This document shows positions 25,777-35,611 of a stretch of DNA of 64,000 nt, one piece after another. A program made the position numbers and the translations under genes. Numbering within the stretch: the first letter of the stretch is position 1; each line of letters starts with the position of its first letter. The stretch covers positions 1 through 64,000 of the forward strand of contig NZ_JARXAI010000064.1 in assembly GCF_029865925.1 (NCBI RefSeq), read 5' to 3'. The DNA comes from Sphingorhabdus sp. Its GTDB lineage: Bacteria > Pseudomonadota > Alphaproteobacteria > Sphingomonadales > Sphingomonadaceae. A model generated the notes under the pieces. That model saw nothing but the letters and a program-made list of their open reading frames with translations. It did not search any database and was not told the DNA's origin.

Positions 25777-27717
25777 ATGATTAGCTCTATTCGTTCGCTC
25801 ATTAACTCGAAATTCGGCGCCGTTTTTGCGCTTTTGTTCGTCGGGGCAATTGCCATTGCGTTTGCGCTCGGTGATGTGAGTAATTCAGGCAGCTTTGGGG
25901 GCCTGAGCGGCGGCAATGTGGCGCGCGTCGGCGACCGCGATATTACCTTGGGCGAACTTAATGATGCCTTAGATAATCGCCTTAAATCAGAGCGCCAGAA
26001 CAACCCTACCCTGAATATGGCGAGCTTTGTTGACGGTGGCGGTCTGGACTCAACGTTAGAACAATTGATCAATCGCTATGCGCTGACTGTATTTGGGCAA
26101 GAATATGGCGTTGCAGTGAGCAAACGCCTGATTGATTCCGAAATACGCAAAATTCCGGGTGCCATGGGGCTGGATGGCAAGTTCAGTGCTGAGGCATTCG
26201 GCAGATTTGCCCAGCAGATAGGCGTCAGCGAGAAAGCCATTCGCGACGACATCGCCCAGAATTTGTTTGCGCAGCAGATATTACCGGCGTCGGCTAGCGG
26301 ACCATCTGCACCCGACGGGTTTGTTCTGCCTTATGCGTCCCTGTTGCTCGAGCAGCGTTCAGGTCAGATTGCGGCTGTGCCAGCGTCAGCCTTTCTTCCG
26401 CAAAAGCCTCCAAGCGAAACCATCCTTGCTAAGTTTTACAGCGATAATTCTGTGAAGTTCACTATTCCCGAGAAACGATCGATTAGTTACGTCATCTTCG
26501 GCAAGGATATCATTGCGCAGCGCGCAAAACCGACTGAGGCCGATATCGCGGTGTATTATAAAGCAAACGCTGCGAAATTTGCTGCCACGCAAGCGCGAAA
26601 TATAAGCCAAGTGATCGTTCCCACCGAAGCGGCGGCCAAGTCTGTCGTCGCACAGGTTGCAGCGGGTAAATCCATAGCGGCGGTAGCCAATGAACTTGGG
26701 CTGGCGGTCACTACAGCAATTAATGTCAGCAAAAGTACCCTTACAAGCACCACATCGCAAGCAGTTGCAGATGCCGCATTTGCCGCGGCACAGGGCACAG
26801 TGGCAAAGCCTGCTCGCAGTAATTTAGGTTGGGCGGTTGTTCGCGTCGATAGCATCAATAATGTCGCAGCCAAGTCGCTAGCAGCAGCGCGCGCCGAAAT
26901 TGCAGACGAGTTGCTGAAAACGCGCAGTGAAGAAATGCTAACCGAAATGACCGGCGAGATTGAAGACGCGTTTGCGAACGGCGCTACAATCTCAGATGTC
27001 GCAAAGCAGAATAGTCTGGCAGTCAGTACATCGCCAAAACTGCTGGCCACTGGGCAAGATATCAGCAACCCCGCGTACAAACCAATTCCCGAAATGCAGG
27101 CCATTTTGCCAGCAGCCTTCCAAATGGAAACAAATGGCGAGGCGCAGCTTATTGAACTGGTACCTGGTGAAAAATTTGCCATGGTTGCTGTGGCGGATTT
27201 TGACGAGGCTGCCCCGCCTGCCCTAAACCAAGTGCGTTCGATTGTGTTGCAACAATGGGCACAGTCGGAAGGCGCAAAGGGCGCGCGTAAAGCGGCGGAT
27301 GCATTGCGTAAAGCTGTTGATGCTGGACAACCTCTTGAAGCGGCGTTGGCTGCAGCAAAAATCAATGGGGCTCAGGTAGAACGACTGAGCGGGACGCGCG
27401 CCGACATATCGCGTGAAGGCCAACAAGTGCCCCCACCCTTGTCGCTGATGTTTGCGATGAAAAAGGGCACTGCAAAAACCATTCAAGCGGGCGATAACCG
27501 GGGTTGGTTTGTTGTGTATTTGACCGATATTGTAAAAGGCGATGCAAGCGGCCAGAGCGACATGCTTAAAGCGCGTAAGCAGGAACTGTCCGGCATTCTG
27601 CAACAGGAATATGTCGCGCAAATGGTCCTTTCCGCTGCCAAAGATGTGGGCGTTGAAAAGAATGAAGACGGTATCGCCGAAGTGCGCACGCGCCTGACAA
27701 ACCGTGACGGAAACTAA
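25777..27717 (+). CDS. ppiD: Peptidyl-prolyl cis-trans isomerase, PpiD/SurA type
   Basis: A 646-aa inner-membrane-anchored periplasmic folding factor. A short cytoplasmic N-terminus (MISSIRSLINSKFG) leads to one helix (AVFALLFVGAIAIAFALG), then the SurA_N-like chaperone region (about residues 40-170) and a parvulin-like segment (about 240-350) weaker than in SurA. A long C-terminal helical part follows. The track start at 25705 is replaced by ATG 25777, which gives the usual PpiD start. PpiD helps secreted proteins leave the Sec channel; secG lies nearby. Its end overlaps the GTG of trpE. Confidence 0.9.
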   Translation: MISSIRSLINSKFGAVFALLFVGAIAIAFALGDVSNSGSFGGLSGGNVARVGDRDITLGELNDALDNRLKSERQNNPTLNMASFVDGGGLDSTLEQLINRYALTVFGQEYGVAVSKRLIDSEIRKIPGAMGLDGKFSAEAFGRFAQQIGVSEKAIRDDIAQNLFAQQILPASASGPSAPDGFVLPYASLLLEQRSGQIAAVPASAFLPQKPPSETILAKFYSDNSVKFTIPEKRSISYVIFGKDIIAQRAKPTEADIAVYYKANAAKFAATQARNISQVIVPTEAAAKSVVAQVAAGKSIAAVANELGLAVTTAINVSKSTLTSTTSQAVADAAFAAAQGTVAKPARSNLGWAVVRVDSINNVAAKSLAAARAEIADELLKTRSEEMLTEMTGEIEDAFANGATISDVAKQNSLAVSTSPKLLATGQDISNPAYKPIPEMQAILPAAFQMETNGEAQLIELVPGEKFAMVAVADFDEAAPPALNQVRSIVLQQWAQSEGAKGARKAADALRKAVDAGQPLEAALAAAKINGAQVERLSGTRADISREGQQVPPPLSLMFAMKKGTAKTIQAGDNRGWFVVYLTDIVKGDASGQSDMLKARKQELSGILQQEYVAQMVLSAAKDVGVEKNEDGIAEVRTRLTNRDGN

Positions 27718-29179
27718 GCCGCAACTCATTTGGCGTAAACGTATTGCAGACACCGAAACGCCGGTGTCTGCCGGACTGAAGCTTTTTGTTGCCGAGCGCG
27801 GTGATTTCATTCTTGAATCCGTGGAGGGCGGCGAAACGCGAGGACGTCACAGTCTCATTGGAATCGCACCCGATCTCGTTTTTCGCGCAGCAGGCAATAC
27901 TGCTGAAATCAACAATCAGTGGATGTCCGACAGGGAAGCTTTTGTCCCCTCGCCTTTGCCGTCCTTAGACGCGCTGCGCGCTCTGGCTGCAGAGTGCCGA
28001 ATGGATGTTCCCGAAGAACTGCCGCCTGCCCTCGCCTGTCTTGTCGGGTATTTCGGTTATGAAACCATTGGCTTAGTAGAGAAGCTTCCACGGGCACCAC
28101 AGTCTGCACTCGCGTTGCCGGACATGCTGTTTGTTCGGCCAACCGTCATTCTGTTGTTTGATCGTTTGAAAGATGAGATGTTCCTCGTGTCGCCAGTCTG
28201 GACAGGAGGCAACGATGAGCAGGCCGTTGCCCTGGCAAACGAACGTTTGGATGAAACCGAACGATTGTTGGATGCTGGACACCCAGCGGCGACACAAAGA
28301 GATGTCGGTGTTCACGAAAGCAATTTGAACTTAGAACCTGTTTTGCCTGCTGGTCGCTATGCGGAGATGGTGGCTTCGGCCAAAAACTACATTGAGGCTG
28401 GTGACATATTCCAGGTCGTTCTGGCGCAGCGTTTTACCGCCCCCTTTGACCTACCGCCGTTTCACCTCTACCGCGCGTTGCGGCGGATAAACCCTTCGCC
28501 GTTCCTCTATTTTATCGACTTGCCCGGCTTCGCCCTCATCGGGTCAAGTCCCGAAATATTGGTCCGTGCCCGTGGGGGTGAGGTCACTATTCGTCCGATC
28601 GCGGGAACACGACCTCGCGGAATCAGCAGCATCGAAGACGCAGAAAACAAGGCGTCATTGCTCGCCGACCCAAAAGAGCGTGCGGAGCACCTCATGCTGC
28701 TCGATTTAGGTCGCAACGATGTGGGCCGCGTAACCAAAGGCGGGACTGTTACCGTCACTGACAGCTATATGGTCGAGTTTTATAGCCATGTGATGCACAT
28801 CGTATCAAACGTGGTGGGCGAACTTGCGGATGACAAGGACGCGATTGATGCCTTATTCGCCGGCTTTCCCGCAGGCACCGTATCGGGCGCCCCCAAAGTG
28901 CGTGCGTGCGAAATTATTGCGGAGCTGGAGCCAGAAACCCGCGGCGCATATGCCGGCGGCGTCGGATATTTCTCGCCCAATGGCGATATGGATAGCTGCA
29001 TTGTCCTGCGCACAGCGGTGGTGAAGGATGGCATCATGCACGTGCAGGCCGGTGCAGGCATAGTTGCCGACAGCAATCCAGAATATGAACAGCGCGAATG
29101 TGAAGCAAAGGCAGGCGCGCTTATCGCAGCAGCCCGTGAAGCGATCCGTGTTGCGGGTGAAGCTAAGTTTGGTCAGTAG
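27704..29179 (+). CDS. trpE: Anthranilate synthase component I
   Basis: A 491-aa chorismate-using enzyme, the first step of tryptophan synthesis. The feedback region is visible as FILESVEGGETRGRHSLIG, where the ES and GRxS elements contact tryptophan, so allosteric inhibition is expected. The catalytic domain has FLYFIDLPGFALIGSSPEIL, TIRPIAGTRPRG and LLDLGRNDVGRV. The GTG start overlaps the ppiD end. The partner trpG is not adjacent: an exported hydrolase gene lies between them. Confidence 0.96.
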   Translation: MTETKPQLIWRKRIADTETPVSAGLKLFVAERGDFILESVEGGETRGRHSLIGIAPDLVFRAAGNTAEINNQWMSDREAFVPSPLPSLDALRALAAECRMDVPEELPPALACLVGYFGYETIGLVEKLPRAPQSALALPDMLFVRPTVILLFDRLKDEMFLVSPVWTGGNDEQAVALANERLDETERLLDAGHPAATQRDVGVHESNLNLEPVLPAGRYAEMVASAKNYIEAGDIFQVVLAQRFTAPFDLPPFHLYRALRRINPSPFLYFIDLPGFALIGSSPEILVRARGGEVTIRPIAGTRPRGISSIEDAENKASLLADPKERAEHLMLLDLGRNDVGRVTKGGTVTVTDSYMVEFYSHVMHIVSNVVGELADDKDAIDALFAGFPAGTVSGAPKVRACEIIAELEPETRGAYAGGVGYFSPNGDMDSCIVLRTAVVKDGIMHVQAGAGIVADSNPEYEQRECEAKAGALIAAAREAIRVAGEAKFGQ

Positions 29180-29208
29180 CTTGACGGTGGCGTAAAGGCC
29201 GCTAGCAC

Positions 29209-30279
29209 ATGGCTATGCGTAAACTCATCCTAGCTTCACTGGCCCTTTTTTCGGCCGTCCATGTTCCCGCTTTTGCCGAGACTACGGCCCCCACTGAGGC
29301 GGACGCCGTTTTTAAGGACTATGTATTTTCTACAGGCGAGCGACTGCCTGAGCTAAAAATTCATTATACAACCTTAGGTGCGCCAAAACGCGACGCCAGC
29401 GGCAACATCTCAAACGCCATAATCATCTTGCACGGTACAGGCGGAACAGGCCACCAGTTCTTCCAGCCCCAATTTGCGGGAGAATTGTTCGGCCCGGGCC
29501 AAGTGCTGGATACGTCGAAATATTTCATCATCCTGCCCGACAATGTTGGCCACGGAAAGTCGTCAAAGCCAAGCGACGGTCTGCGCATGACGTTTCCAAA
29601 ATATGATTATAGCGACATGATCGCTTCGCAGCATCAATTGGTAACTAAGACCCTTGGTATCAAAAAGCTAAAGCTCATCCTCGGTACATCCATGGGCTGC
29701 ATGCATGCCTTCATGTGGGGTTCGCGTTATCCCGATGCTGTTGAAAATTTGGCGCCCTTTGCTTGCCTGCCCGTTGAAATTGCTGGGCAAAACCGCATGT
29801 GGCGCAAGCTTTCTATGGATGCAATCAAGGCCGACCCAAATTGGAACGACGGTAACTACACCGCACCGCCAATGTCAGGCTTGCGCACCGCAGCAACATT
29901 GAGCCTTATCGCCGGCGCCAATCCGCTCGCCCTGCAGGCGCAATATCCCACCCGCGCAGCCGCCGAAGCCTATACCAACGAAGCCTTTGACCGGGTGGTG
30001 ACGCGCAATGATGCGAACGACATCATCTACCAATTGGATTCGTCTCGAACCTACAATCCATGGCCAACGCTTGAGGCGATTAAAGCCCCCACATTGTGGA
30101 TCAATTCGGCCGATGATTTCATCAATCCGGCGAGTTACGGCATCACTGAACGTGCCATAAAGCGGATGCCCAATGCCAAGTTCATCCTTATCCCGGCGTC
30201 CGCAGACACCAAGGGGCATGGCACGCATACATGGGCCAAATTCTGGAAGGATGATCTAGCAGCCTTGCTTGCGCAATAG
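29209..30279 (+). CDS. Exported alpha/beta hydrolase, MetX-like
   Basis: A 356-aa alpha/beta hydrolase with a clear signal peptide (KLILASLALFSAVHVPAFA), so probably periplasmic. The fold resembles homoserine O-acetyltransferase: oxyanion loop ILHGTGGTG, nucleophile serine in GTSMGCMHAF, acid in NSADDFINP, and histidine in the GHGTHTWAKFW segment. True MetX enzymes are cytoplasmic and lack a signal peptide, so this is more likely an esterase or other hydrolase. It stands between trpE and trpG, 29 and 41 bases away, in the same direction. ATG 29215 is an alternative start. Confidence 0.82.
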   Translation: MAMRKLILASLALFSAVHVPAFAETTAPTEADAVFKDYVFSTGERLPELKIHYTTLGAPKRDASGNISNAIIILHGTGGTGHQFFQPQFAGELFGPGQVLDTSKYFIILPDNVGHGKSSKPSDGLRMTFPKYDYSDMIASQHQLVTKTLGIKKLKLILGTSMGCMHAFMWGSRYPDAVENLAPFACLPVEIAGQNRMWRKLSMDAIKADPNWNDGNYTAPPMSGLRTAATLSLIAGANPLALQAQYPTRAAAEAYTNEAFDRVVTRNDANDIIYQLDSSRTYNPWPTLEAIKAPTLWINSADDFINPASYGITERAIKRMPNAKFILIPASADTKGHGTHTWAKFWKDDLAALLAQ

Positions 30280-30320
30280 TGCCTCTTCCACCCGCACGTC
30301 AAAGCCGCTAGGGACGCCGC

Positions 30321-30920
30321 ATGATCCTAGTCATAGACAATTACGACAGCTTTACTTGGAACCTTGTCCATTATCTGATGGAACTGGGGGCGCAGGTTGA
30401 AGTTGTGCGCAATGACGATATTTCCGCTGCTCAGGCCATTGCGTCTGGCGCGCAAGCGTTCCTTATTTCGCCCGGACCGAAGACCCCCAACGAAGCTGGC
30501 GTTAGCCTTGACCTTGTCGCGGCCTGTGCCGAAGCAGGCAAGCCACTTCTTGGCGTATGCCTTGGCCATCAGACCATAGGGCAGCATTTCGGTGGCAATG
30601 TGGCCCGTGGCGGCTTGATGCATGGCAAAACATCGCCTGTCAGCCATGACGGGAGCGGGTTGTTTGCAGGACTGCCCTCCCCTTTTCAGGCCACGCGGTA
30701 CCATTCCTTGATTGTAGAAAATGTTCCTTCCACTTTGGTCGTCAACGCGACCAGCGATGACGACTACGTCATGGGTTTCCGCCACGCTACGCTGCCGATC
30801 CACAGCGTTCAATTTCACCCCGAAAGCATCGCGACGGAACATGGCCATGCGATGCTGGCGAATTTCATGCGTATCGCCGGGATGACCGTTGTGAGCGGAG
30901 CCGAAGGGAATATGCGTTGA
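30321..30920 (+). CDS. trpG: Anthranilate synthase component II (glutamine amidotransferase)
   Basis: A 199-aa class I glutamine amidotransferase that delivers ammonia to TrpE. It opens with ILVIDNYDSFTWNLVHYL, carries the nucleophile in GVCLGHQTIGQHFGG, and the His-Glu pair in VQFHPESIATEHG. In many bacteria the same protein also serves PabB in folate synthesis. Its stop overlaps the TTG start of trpD (TTGA). Confidence 0.95.
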   Translation: MILVIDNYDSFTWNLVHYLMELGAQVEVVRNDDISAAQAIASGAQAFLISPGPKTPNEAGVSLDLVAACAEAGKPLLGVCLGHQTIGQHFGGNVARGGLMHGKTSPVSHDGSGLFAGLPSPFQATRYHSLIVENVPSTLVVNATSDDDYVMGFRHATLPIHSVQFHPESIATEHGHAMLANFMRIAGMTVVSGAEGNMR

Positions 30921-31912
30921 CCCCATTCGGCAAGCTTCCCGACCCGCAGCATCTGTTTGACCATGACGAGGCTGCACAGGCCTTTTCCGACATTCTTGAT
31001 GCGCGCGCATCAGAAGACGAAATTGAGGCCTTCCTTGTTGCGCTGTCTGCCCGCGGTGAAACAATGGTGGAAATCGCCGCGGCTGCGCAAGCCATGCGCG
31101 ACCGATTGATACCGATCGAAGCCCCAGAGAACGCGATCGATGTCTGCGGCACAGGCGGCGACGGGCATCATACGCTTAACGTTTCAACCGCTGTGTCTAT
31201 CGTGGTCGCCGCCTGCGAAGTTCCCGTTGCCAAGCATGGTAACCGCGCAGCATCATCCAAGGCAGGCGCAGCGGATACTTTGGAGGCGCTTGGCCTCGAT
31301 ATGGAACGCGCGGGGCGCATGGCGCAGGAAACTCTTAAAGACCTTGGTATCTGCTTTCTGTTCGCTGCCAACCACCATCCTGCGATGAAGCGCATCCAGC
31401 CAATCCGCCAACGCATTGGCCAGCGGACGATATTCAACCTTATGGGCCCCCTCGCAAACCCTGCGCGGGTCAAACGTCAACTGATCGGCATTGCGCGCCC
31501 TGCTTATGTCCCTGTGTACGCAGAAGCACTGCAGTATCTGGGCACGGAACATGCGCGCGTCATTTCAGGCGACGAAGGGCTAGACGAATTGAGCCTTGCT
31601 GGCGGTAATGAAGTTGCAGTCGTCACTCCGGACGGCATCCGTTTTCAACGCGTCAGCGCTGCGGATGCTGGTTTGCCCGTGTATCCTGTCGAAGCCATCC
31701 GTGGCAGCGACGCGCAACATAATGCGTTGGAGCTGCGCAAGCTGCTTCAGGGTGAACATGGCGCCTATCGCGATGCTGTCTTATTCAATGCAGCAGAGGC
31801 TTTGTTGGTGGCGGGTGTCGTGCAAACAATGCCCGAAGGCGTGGAAGAAGCAGCAGAAGCAATCGACAAGGGTCTTGCCAATGCCCTGCTAAACTGTTGG
31901 GTGGCATATTGA
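30917..31912 (+). CDS. trpD: Anthranilate phosphoribosyltransferase
   Basis: A 331-aa class IV phosphoribosyltransferase joining anthranilate to PRPP. The PRPP loop [17 protein letters not shown] and the conserved [21 protein letters not shown] are visible, as is [11 protein letters not shown]. The start is a rare TTG that overlaps the trpG stop by 4 bases, and its own stop shares a base with the trpC ATG. The start codon may limit its translation relative to trpG. Confidence 0.95.
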   Translation: MTPFGKLPDPQHLFDHDEAAQAFSDILDARASEDEIEAFLVALSARGETMVEIAAAAQAMRDRLIPIEAPENAIDVCGTGGDGHHTLNVSTAVSIVVAACEVPVAKHGNRAASSKAGAADTLEALGLDMERAGRMAQETLKDLGICFLFAANHHPAMKRIQPIRQRIGQRTIFNLMGPLANPARVKRQLIGIARPAYVPVYAEALQYLGTEHARVISGDEGLDELSLAGGNEVAVVTPDGIRFQRVSAADAGLPVYPVEAIRGSDAQHNALELRKLLQGEHGAYRDAVLFNAAEALLVAGVVQTMPEGVEEAAEAIDKGLANALLNCWVAY

Positions 31913-32694
31913 TGGCGGACAAGCTTGCAGAGATATGCGCGACCAAGCGGCTTGAAGTTGCAGAACGCAAACTTCACGGCTTGCCACATTGGCCAACGCC
32001 ATCTGCGCCTCGTGGGTTTGAGGCAGCATTGCGAAGCAAGAGCCAGTCAGGCATCGCGTTGATCGCGGAGATCAAGAAGGCTAGCCCATCCAAGGGGCTT
32101 ATTCGCACAGATTTTAATCCTGCCGCCCATGCAATAGCCTATCAGGCTGGAGGCGCAGCTTGCCTTTCCGTCCTCACCGACGCGCCTTATTTTCAAGGAC
32201 ATGAGGATTATCTGATTGCGGCGCGCGCAGCATGCGACCTGCCCGTCGTCCGCAAGGATTTCATGGTCGACCCTTGGCAATGCGCCGAAGCGCGGCAAAT
32301 GGGCGGCGATGCTATCTTGATCATTGTCGCCGCGCTTGATGACGTCGTTATGGCCGAAATTGAGGATGCTGCGCGGCAGGAGAATCTTGATGTCCTTGTC
32401 GAGGTTCATGATGAAAATGAACTCGAACGCGCCTTTAAGCATCTCAATTCCAAGCTGGTGGGCGTGAACAATCGCAATTTAAAAACCTTTGAGGTTGATC
32501 TGGCCAACACGGAACGCTTGGCGAAACTAGTACCAGATGACATTTTGCTTGTCTGCGAAAGCGGTATTTCTACTCACGCCGATTGTCTGCGCATGGCTGA
32601 TGCAGGCATTAAAACGTTTTTGGTGGGCGAAAGCCTGATGCGGCAGGATGATATTCGGGCGACTACACAAAGGCTTTTGACTGGCAATGGCTGA
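31912..32694 (+). CDS. trpC: Indole-3-glycerol phosphate synthase
   Basis: A 260-aa TIM-barrel enzyme closing the indole ring in tryptophan synthesis. Motifs are [15 protein letters not shown] with the catalytic lysine, [24 protein letters not shown], and [14 protein letters not shown]. The track start is a TTG at 31897. ATG 31912 is preferred because it gives a TGATG junction with trpD. It overlaps moaC by 8 bases. There is no fused TrpF domain. Confidence 0.96.
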   Translation: MADKLAEICATKRLEVAERKLHGLPHWPTPSAPRGFEAALRSKSQSGIALIAEIKKASPSKGLIRTDFNPAAHAIAYQAGGAACLSVLTDAPYFQGHEDYLIAARAACDLPVVRKDFMVDPWQCAEARQMGGDAILIIVAALDDVVMAEIEDAARQENLDVLVEVHDENELERAFKHLNSKLVGVNNRNLKTFEVDLANTERLAKLVPDDILLVCESGISTHADCLRMADAGIKTFLVGESLMRQDDIRATTQRLLTGNG

Positions 32695-33154
32695 TCTTAC
32701 GCATCTCAACGCCGATGGCGGCGCGCATATGGTCGATGTTTCGGCGAAGGCAGATACCGCGCGTGAGGCTGTCGCCGAAGGCCGGATCAAACTGTCCGCC
32801 GAAGCGCTTCAGGCCGTGCGCGCAGGCAATATGAAAAAGGGCGATGTCTTTGGTACCGCACGTATCGCAGGCATCATGGCCGCAAAAAAGACAAGCGACC
32901 TTATTCCCTTATGTCATCCGCTGATGCTGTCCAAGATTAGCGTCGAATTCGAATATGAAGCGACCGCTATTCGTGTCGAGGCACGGGTGCGGCTTAACGG
33001 GCCAACCGGAGTGGAGATGGAGGCGTTGACCGCTGTGACCGTCACCTTGCTGACATTGTACGACATGGCAAAGGCGCTCGACAAATCGATGGTCATTTCG
33101 GATGTGCGCTTATTGTCGAAGACCGGCGGCAAGTCAGGTGACTGGTTCGCATGA
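32687..33154 (+). CDS. moaC: Cyclic pyranopterin monophosphate synthase
   Basis: A 155-aa MoaC, which with MoaA converts GTP to cyclic pyranopterin monophosphate, the first molybdenum cofactor intermediate. Signature segments are [31 protein letters not shown] with the active-site Cys-His, and [13 protein letters not shown]. Its ATG lies within the last codons of trpC and its stop overlaps moeA by 4 bases, tying Moco synthesis to the trp genes at the translational level. Confidence 0.96.
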   Translation: MADLTHLNADGGAHMVDVSAKADTAREAVAEGRIKLSAEALQAVRAGNMKKGDVFGTARIAGIMAAKKTSDLIPLCHPLMLSKISVEFEYEATAIRVEARVRLNGPTGVEMEALTAVTVTLLTLYDMAKALDKSMVISDVRLLSKTGGKSGDWFA

Positions 33155-34332
33155 TTTCGGTGGATGAGGCACAGGCCAGATTGCTGGCGCTCGCGTCGCC
33201 ATTGCCCCCGTTCGAAGTCGAACTAACGCGCGCCGTGCGCCATTATATGCATGGACCGCTGATGGCGATGCGCACGCAGCCTGCCGCAGATTTATCGGCG
33301 ATGGATGGCTATGCTGTGATAAGCTCGGACTTTCCCGGGCCATGGCGTGTGATCGGTGAGAGCGCAGCGGGGCGTCCATTTTCGGGCGCAGTTCATACAG
33401 GCGAAGCTGTCCGCATTTTTACAGGGGCGCATGTTCCCAAAAATGCAGACCGCATTTTGATTCAAGAAAATGCCACGCGAGAGGGGGACATCGTGCACCC
33501 CACGCAACATGAAAGCCCCGCAGATAAGCCCCATATCCAACTTGCTGGAAGCGATTTTCTGGCGGGCGCCGAAATTCTAACGCAGGGCGCGCTGATTAGT
33601 GCTGGGCAAATCGCTCTAGCCGCAATGGCAGGTTATGGAACGTTGTGCGTTGGTGGCCGGCCACGTGTTGCGGTTGTTGCCACTGGCGATGAATTGGTGG
33701 CTGCCGGTACGCAGTGCACCGCGGCACAGATACCATCATCAAACAGCCCCATGCTGCGTGCCATGCTTTCAAATATGCCTTGCGACGTAATTGACGGTGG
33801 CATTTTGCTGGATGATCTGGCGGCACTTGAGGCCAGCTTGGCGCGCTTGGCCACACAAGCGGATGTCATCGTCACCACAGGCGGCGCGTCCGTTGGCGAC
33901 CATGATTTGGTCCAGCCTGCATTGCTGAATATAGGCGCAAAGATGGACTTTTGGAAAGTAGCCATGCGTCCTGGAAAGCCTTTAATGGCGGGAAAAATAG
34001 GCGATACAATCATGCTTGGCCTTCCGGGTAATCCGTCATCGGCCTTTGTCACCGCAACCTTATTCGTGCTTCCACTTCTGCGCTATATGGCTGGTTGCCA
34101 CACGCCGTTTCCAGATTTGCAGGAAGCCATCATAACCCGCGATCTGCCCGCTGGCGGCATGAGAGCAGAATATCTACGCGCCAGATTTGGCGAAGGCCGC
34201 ATTACCCCGCTGAACACCCAAGACAGCGGACTTACCCATAGCCTATCGCACGCCAACGCGCTTCTTCTTCAACCCGTCAATGGGCCTAGTCGAGCCGCAG
34301 GCACTCTTGTCCAATATATACGCCTGTCGTAA
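33151..34332 (+). CDS. moeA: Molybdopterin molybdenumtransferase
   Basis: A 393-aa MoeA, which inserts molybdate into adenylylated molybdopterin. Visible are [14 protein letters not shown] in the N-terminal region, [15 protein letters not shown], the MPT-binding [16 protein letters not shown], and [13 protein letters not shown] with [11 protein letters not shown]. The C-terminal beta domain is present. It starts with an ATGA overlap on moaC. The next gene, lexA, has its own promoter 50 bases downstream. Confidence 0.95.
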   Translation: MISVDEAQARLLALASPLPPFEVELTRAVRHYMHGPLMAMRTQPAADLSAMDGYAVISSDFPGPWRVIGESAAGRPFSGAVHTGEAVRIFTGAHVPKNADRILIQENATREGDIVHPTQHESPADKPHIQLAGSDFLAGAEILTQGALISAGQIALAAMAGYGTLCVGGRPRVAVVATGDELVAAGTQCTAAQIPSSNSPMLRAMLSNMPCDVIDGGILLDDLAALEASLARLATQADVIVTTGGASVGDHDLVQPALLNIGAKMDFWKVAMRPGKPLMAGKIGDTIMLGLPGNPSSAFVTATLFVLPLLRYMAGCHTPFPDLQEAIITRDLPAGGMRAEYLRARFGEGRITPLNTQDSGLTHSLSHANALLLQPVNGPSRAAGTLVQYIRLS

Positions 34333-34360
34333 AATCTGGACACAATATGTGCGATTGTTC

Positions 34361-34392
34361 TTGACTTAACCGCTTTTGTTCTCTAATCGTTC
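34361..34392 (+). promoter_or_regulatory. lexA promoter with SOS box
   Basis: GTTC at 34378-34381 and GTTC at 34389-34392 are separated by exactly 7 bases, the alphaproteobacterial LexA-binding pattern GTTC-N7-GTTC. A -35-like TTGACT at 34361-34366 with a 17-base spacer puts the -10 region (weak, TAATCG) inside the box, so bound LexA would block RNA polymerase. This indicates autoregulation of lexA. Confidence 0.8.
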
Positions 34393-34423
34393 CAGTCATG
34401 TTCAACAGGATGGAACTCTGAAT

Positions 34424-35107
34424 ATGCTCACGGCAAAACAGCACGAACTGCTAATATTCATTAATCAGCGACTTGATCAAAGTGGCATCTCTCCGTCATT
34501 TGAAGAAATGAAGGAAGCGCTCGATTTGAAAAGCAAATCCGGGGTGCACCGTTTAATCGGCGCTTTGGAAGAGCGCGGCTTTATTCGTCGCCTGGCCAAC
34601 CGAGCCCGTGCGCTTGAAGTTATGAAAATGCCTGAGAGCGCGAATGCGCGAGGGGACAATGTGACACGTCTGGCACCTTTCAAAGAAGCCAAACCACAAA
34701 TTCAAATTCCTGTTGCTGCGAATGACGTGCTTGAAATTCCGTTTCATGGCAAGATTGCTGCCGGCATTCCGATTGAGGCACTTGAAGGGCAGAACTCGTT
34801 ATCGGTGCCAATGGCATTGCTGGGCGCGGGTGAACATTATGCGCTTGAGGTGTCCGGCGATTCCATGATGGAAGCTGGTATATTGGATGGCGATTACGCC
34901 TTGATCCGTAAGGCAGACACAGCGCGTGATGGCGAGATTGTGGTAGCCTTGATTAGAGGCGAAGAAGCAACGTTGAAATATCTCCGTCGCGAAGGGCAAC
35001 AGATCCGCCTTGATCCGGCCAATGGCAGCTATCAACCGCAATATTATGCACCGCATGAAGTTCAAGTCCAAGGTAAGCTTGCAGGCCTATTACGCAGATA
35101 TCATTGA
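34424..35107 (+). CDS. lexA: SOS-response repressor LexA
   Basis: A 227-aa repressor-protease. The N-terminal winged helix-turn-helix is [19 protein letters not shown] to [20 protein letters not shown] longer alpha-type linker leads to the Ala-Gly self-cleavage site in [10 protein letters not shown]. The latent serine protease dyad is Ser in [11 protein letters not shown] and Lys in ATLKYLRRE. The track start at 34376 overlaps the operator. ATG 34424 follows AGGATGGAA and gives the standard N-terminus. Its own SOS box lies 32 bases upstream. Confidence 0.96.
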   Translation: MLTAKQHELLIFINQRLDQSGISPSFEEMKEALDLKSKSGVHRLIGALEERGFIRRLANRARALEVMKMPESANARGDNVTRLAPFKEAKPQIQIPVAANDVLEIPFHGKIAAGIPIEALEGQNSLSVPMALLGAGEHYALEVSGDSMMEAGILDGDYALIRKADTARDGEIVVALIRGEEATLKYLRREGQQIRLDPANGSYQPQYYAPHEVQVQGKLAGLLRRYH

Positions 35108-35168
35108 TTATTATTGGACCGCGGATGTGCTCACGCGTGCTTTTACCCATGGCATGTGGTGGGTGCCG

Positions 35169-35339
35169 TTATTGGCGCCAATGTGATGTGCCCCTAAATT
35201 GCCAAATGGCGATACCGAATTCGATGCCTACCGGCAGCCAGAGTGGCAATTTGTCGCGTTCGCGGTCAAGCCAGTTCTCGACGGCTTGAAATAGCGTCAA
35301 ATTCTCATTTGTTCCTACAGCTGTAAGTGTATGCAATTT
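35169..35339 (-). pseudogene. Remnant of the N-terminus of a ComEC/Rec2-type competence protein
   Basis: Read on the minus strand, this stretch encodes LFQAVENWLDRERDKLPLW followed by LPVGIEFGIAIWQF, then a short unrelated tail and TAA at 35169-35171. The pattern W-L-x-x-E-R-x-x-L-x-L-W-L-P-V-x-x-x-x-G-I-A-x-W is how sphingomonad ComEC proteins begin. The remaining some 650 residues of a DNA-uptake channel are missing. No ATG precedes it in frame; a TTG exists. In relatives, comEC commonly stands here, opposite lexA, so this looks like a deletion scar. Confidence 0.55.
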
Positions 35340-35611
35340 GAGAACTTTCGTTTCTACAGCATATACTTAGGATCCAATAAACAAACCGCAAATCCCTATG
35401 TTCTCGGATGCTATTGTTTGCCTTGACGCCCGCAAAAATTGCTACCATTGGGCTAAACAGTATCAAAGCCCGTTTATCTCCCAGAAAAATTGGCATTTGC
35501 AGGGCCTTATCAGTCCGTATCGGTTGTTTTCTTGCTTCCAGTGGCGCACGAGAAAATATGCCGATGCATGCGCGGCTCATTTATTATGTTAGCAAGATAT
35601 GGAGTTTGAAA
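35340..35611 (+). other. Gene-free stretch upstream of gltA
   Basis: Between the comEC remnant and gltA no plausible gene is seen; the two opposing ORFs in the track lack any recognisable family. It is AT-rich and contains TTGACG near 35424 as a possible -35 for gltA, without a convincing -10. The gltA Shine-Dalgarno GGAG is at about 35600. Confidence 0.5.

Noticed and set aside
26556-27365. 269-aa minus-strand ORF rich in Ser and Ala
   Set aside because: Antisense of ppiD; composition reflects the opposite strand of an Ala-rich gene.
35305-35580. 91-aa minus-strand ORF in the lexA-gltA gap
   Set aside because: Different frame from the ComEC-like fragment and no recognisable family.
35408-35611. 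N-terminal extension of citrate synthase in the ORF track
   Set aside because: The upstream 68 residues are not citrate-synthase-like, and a good SD precedes ATG 35612.
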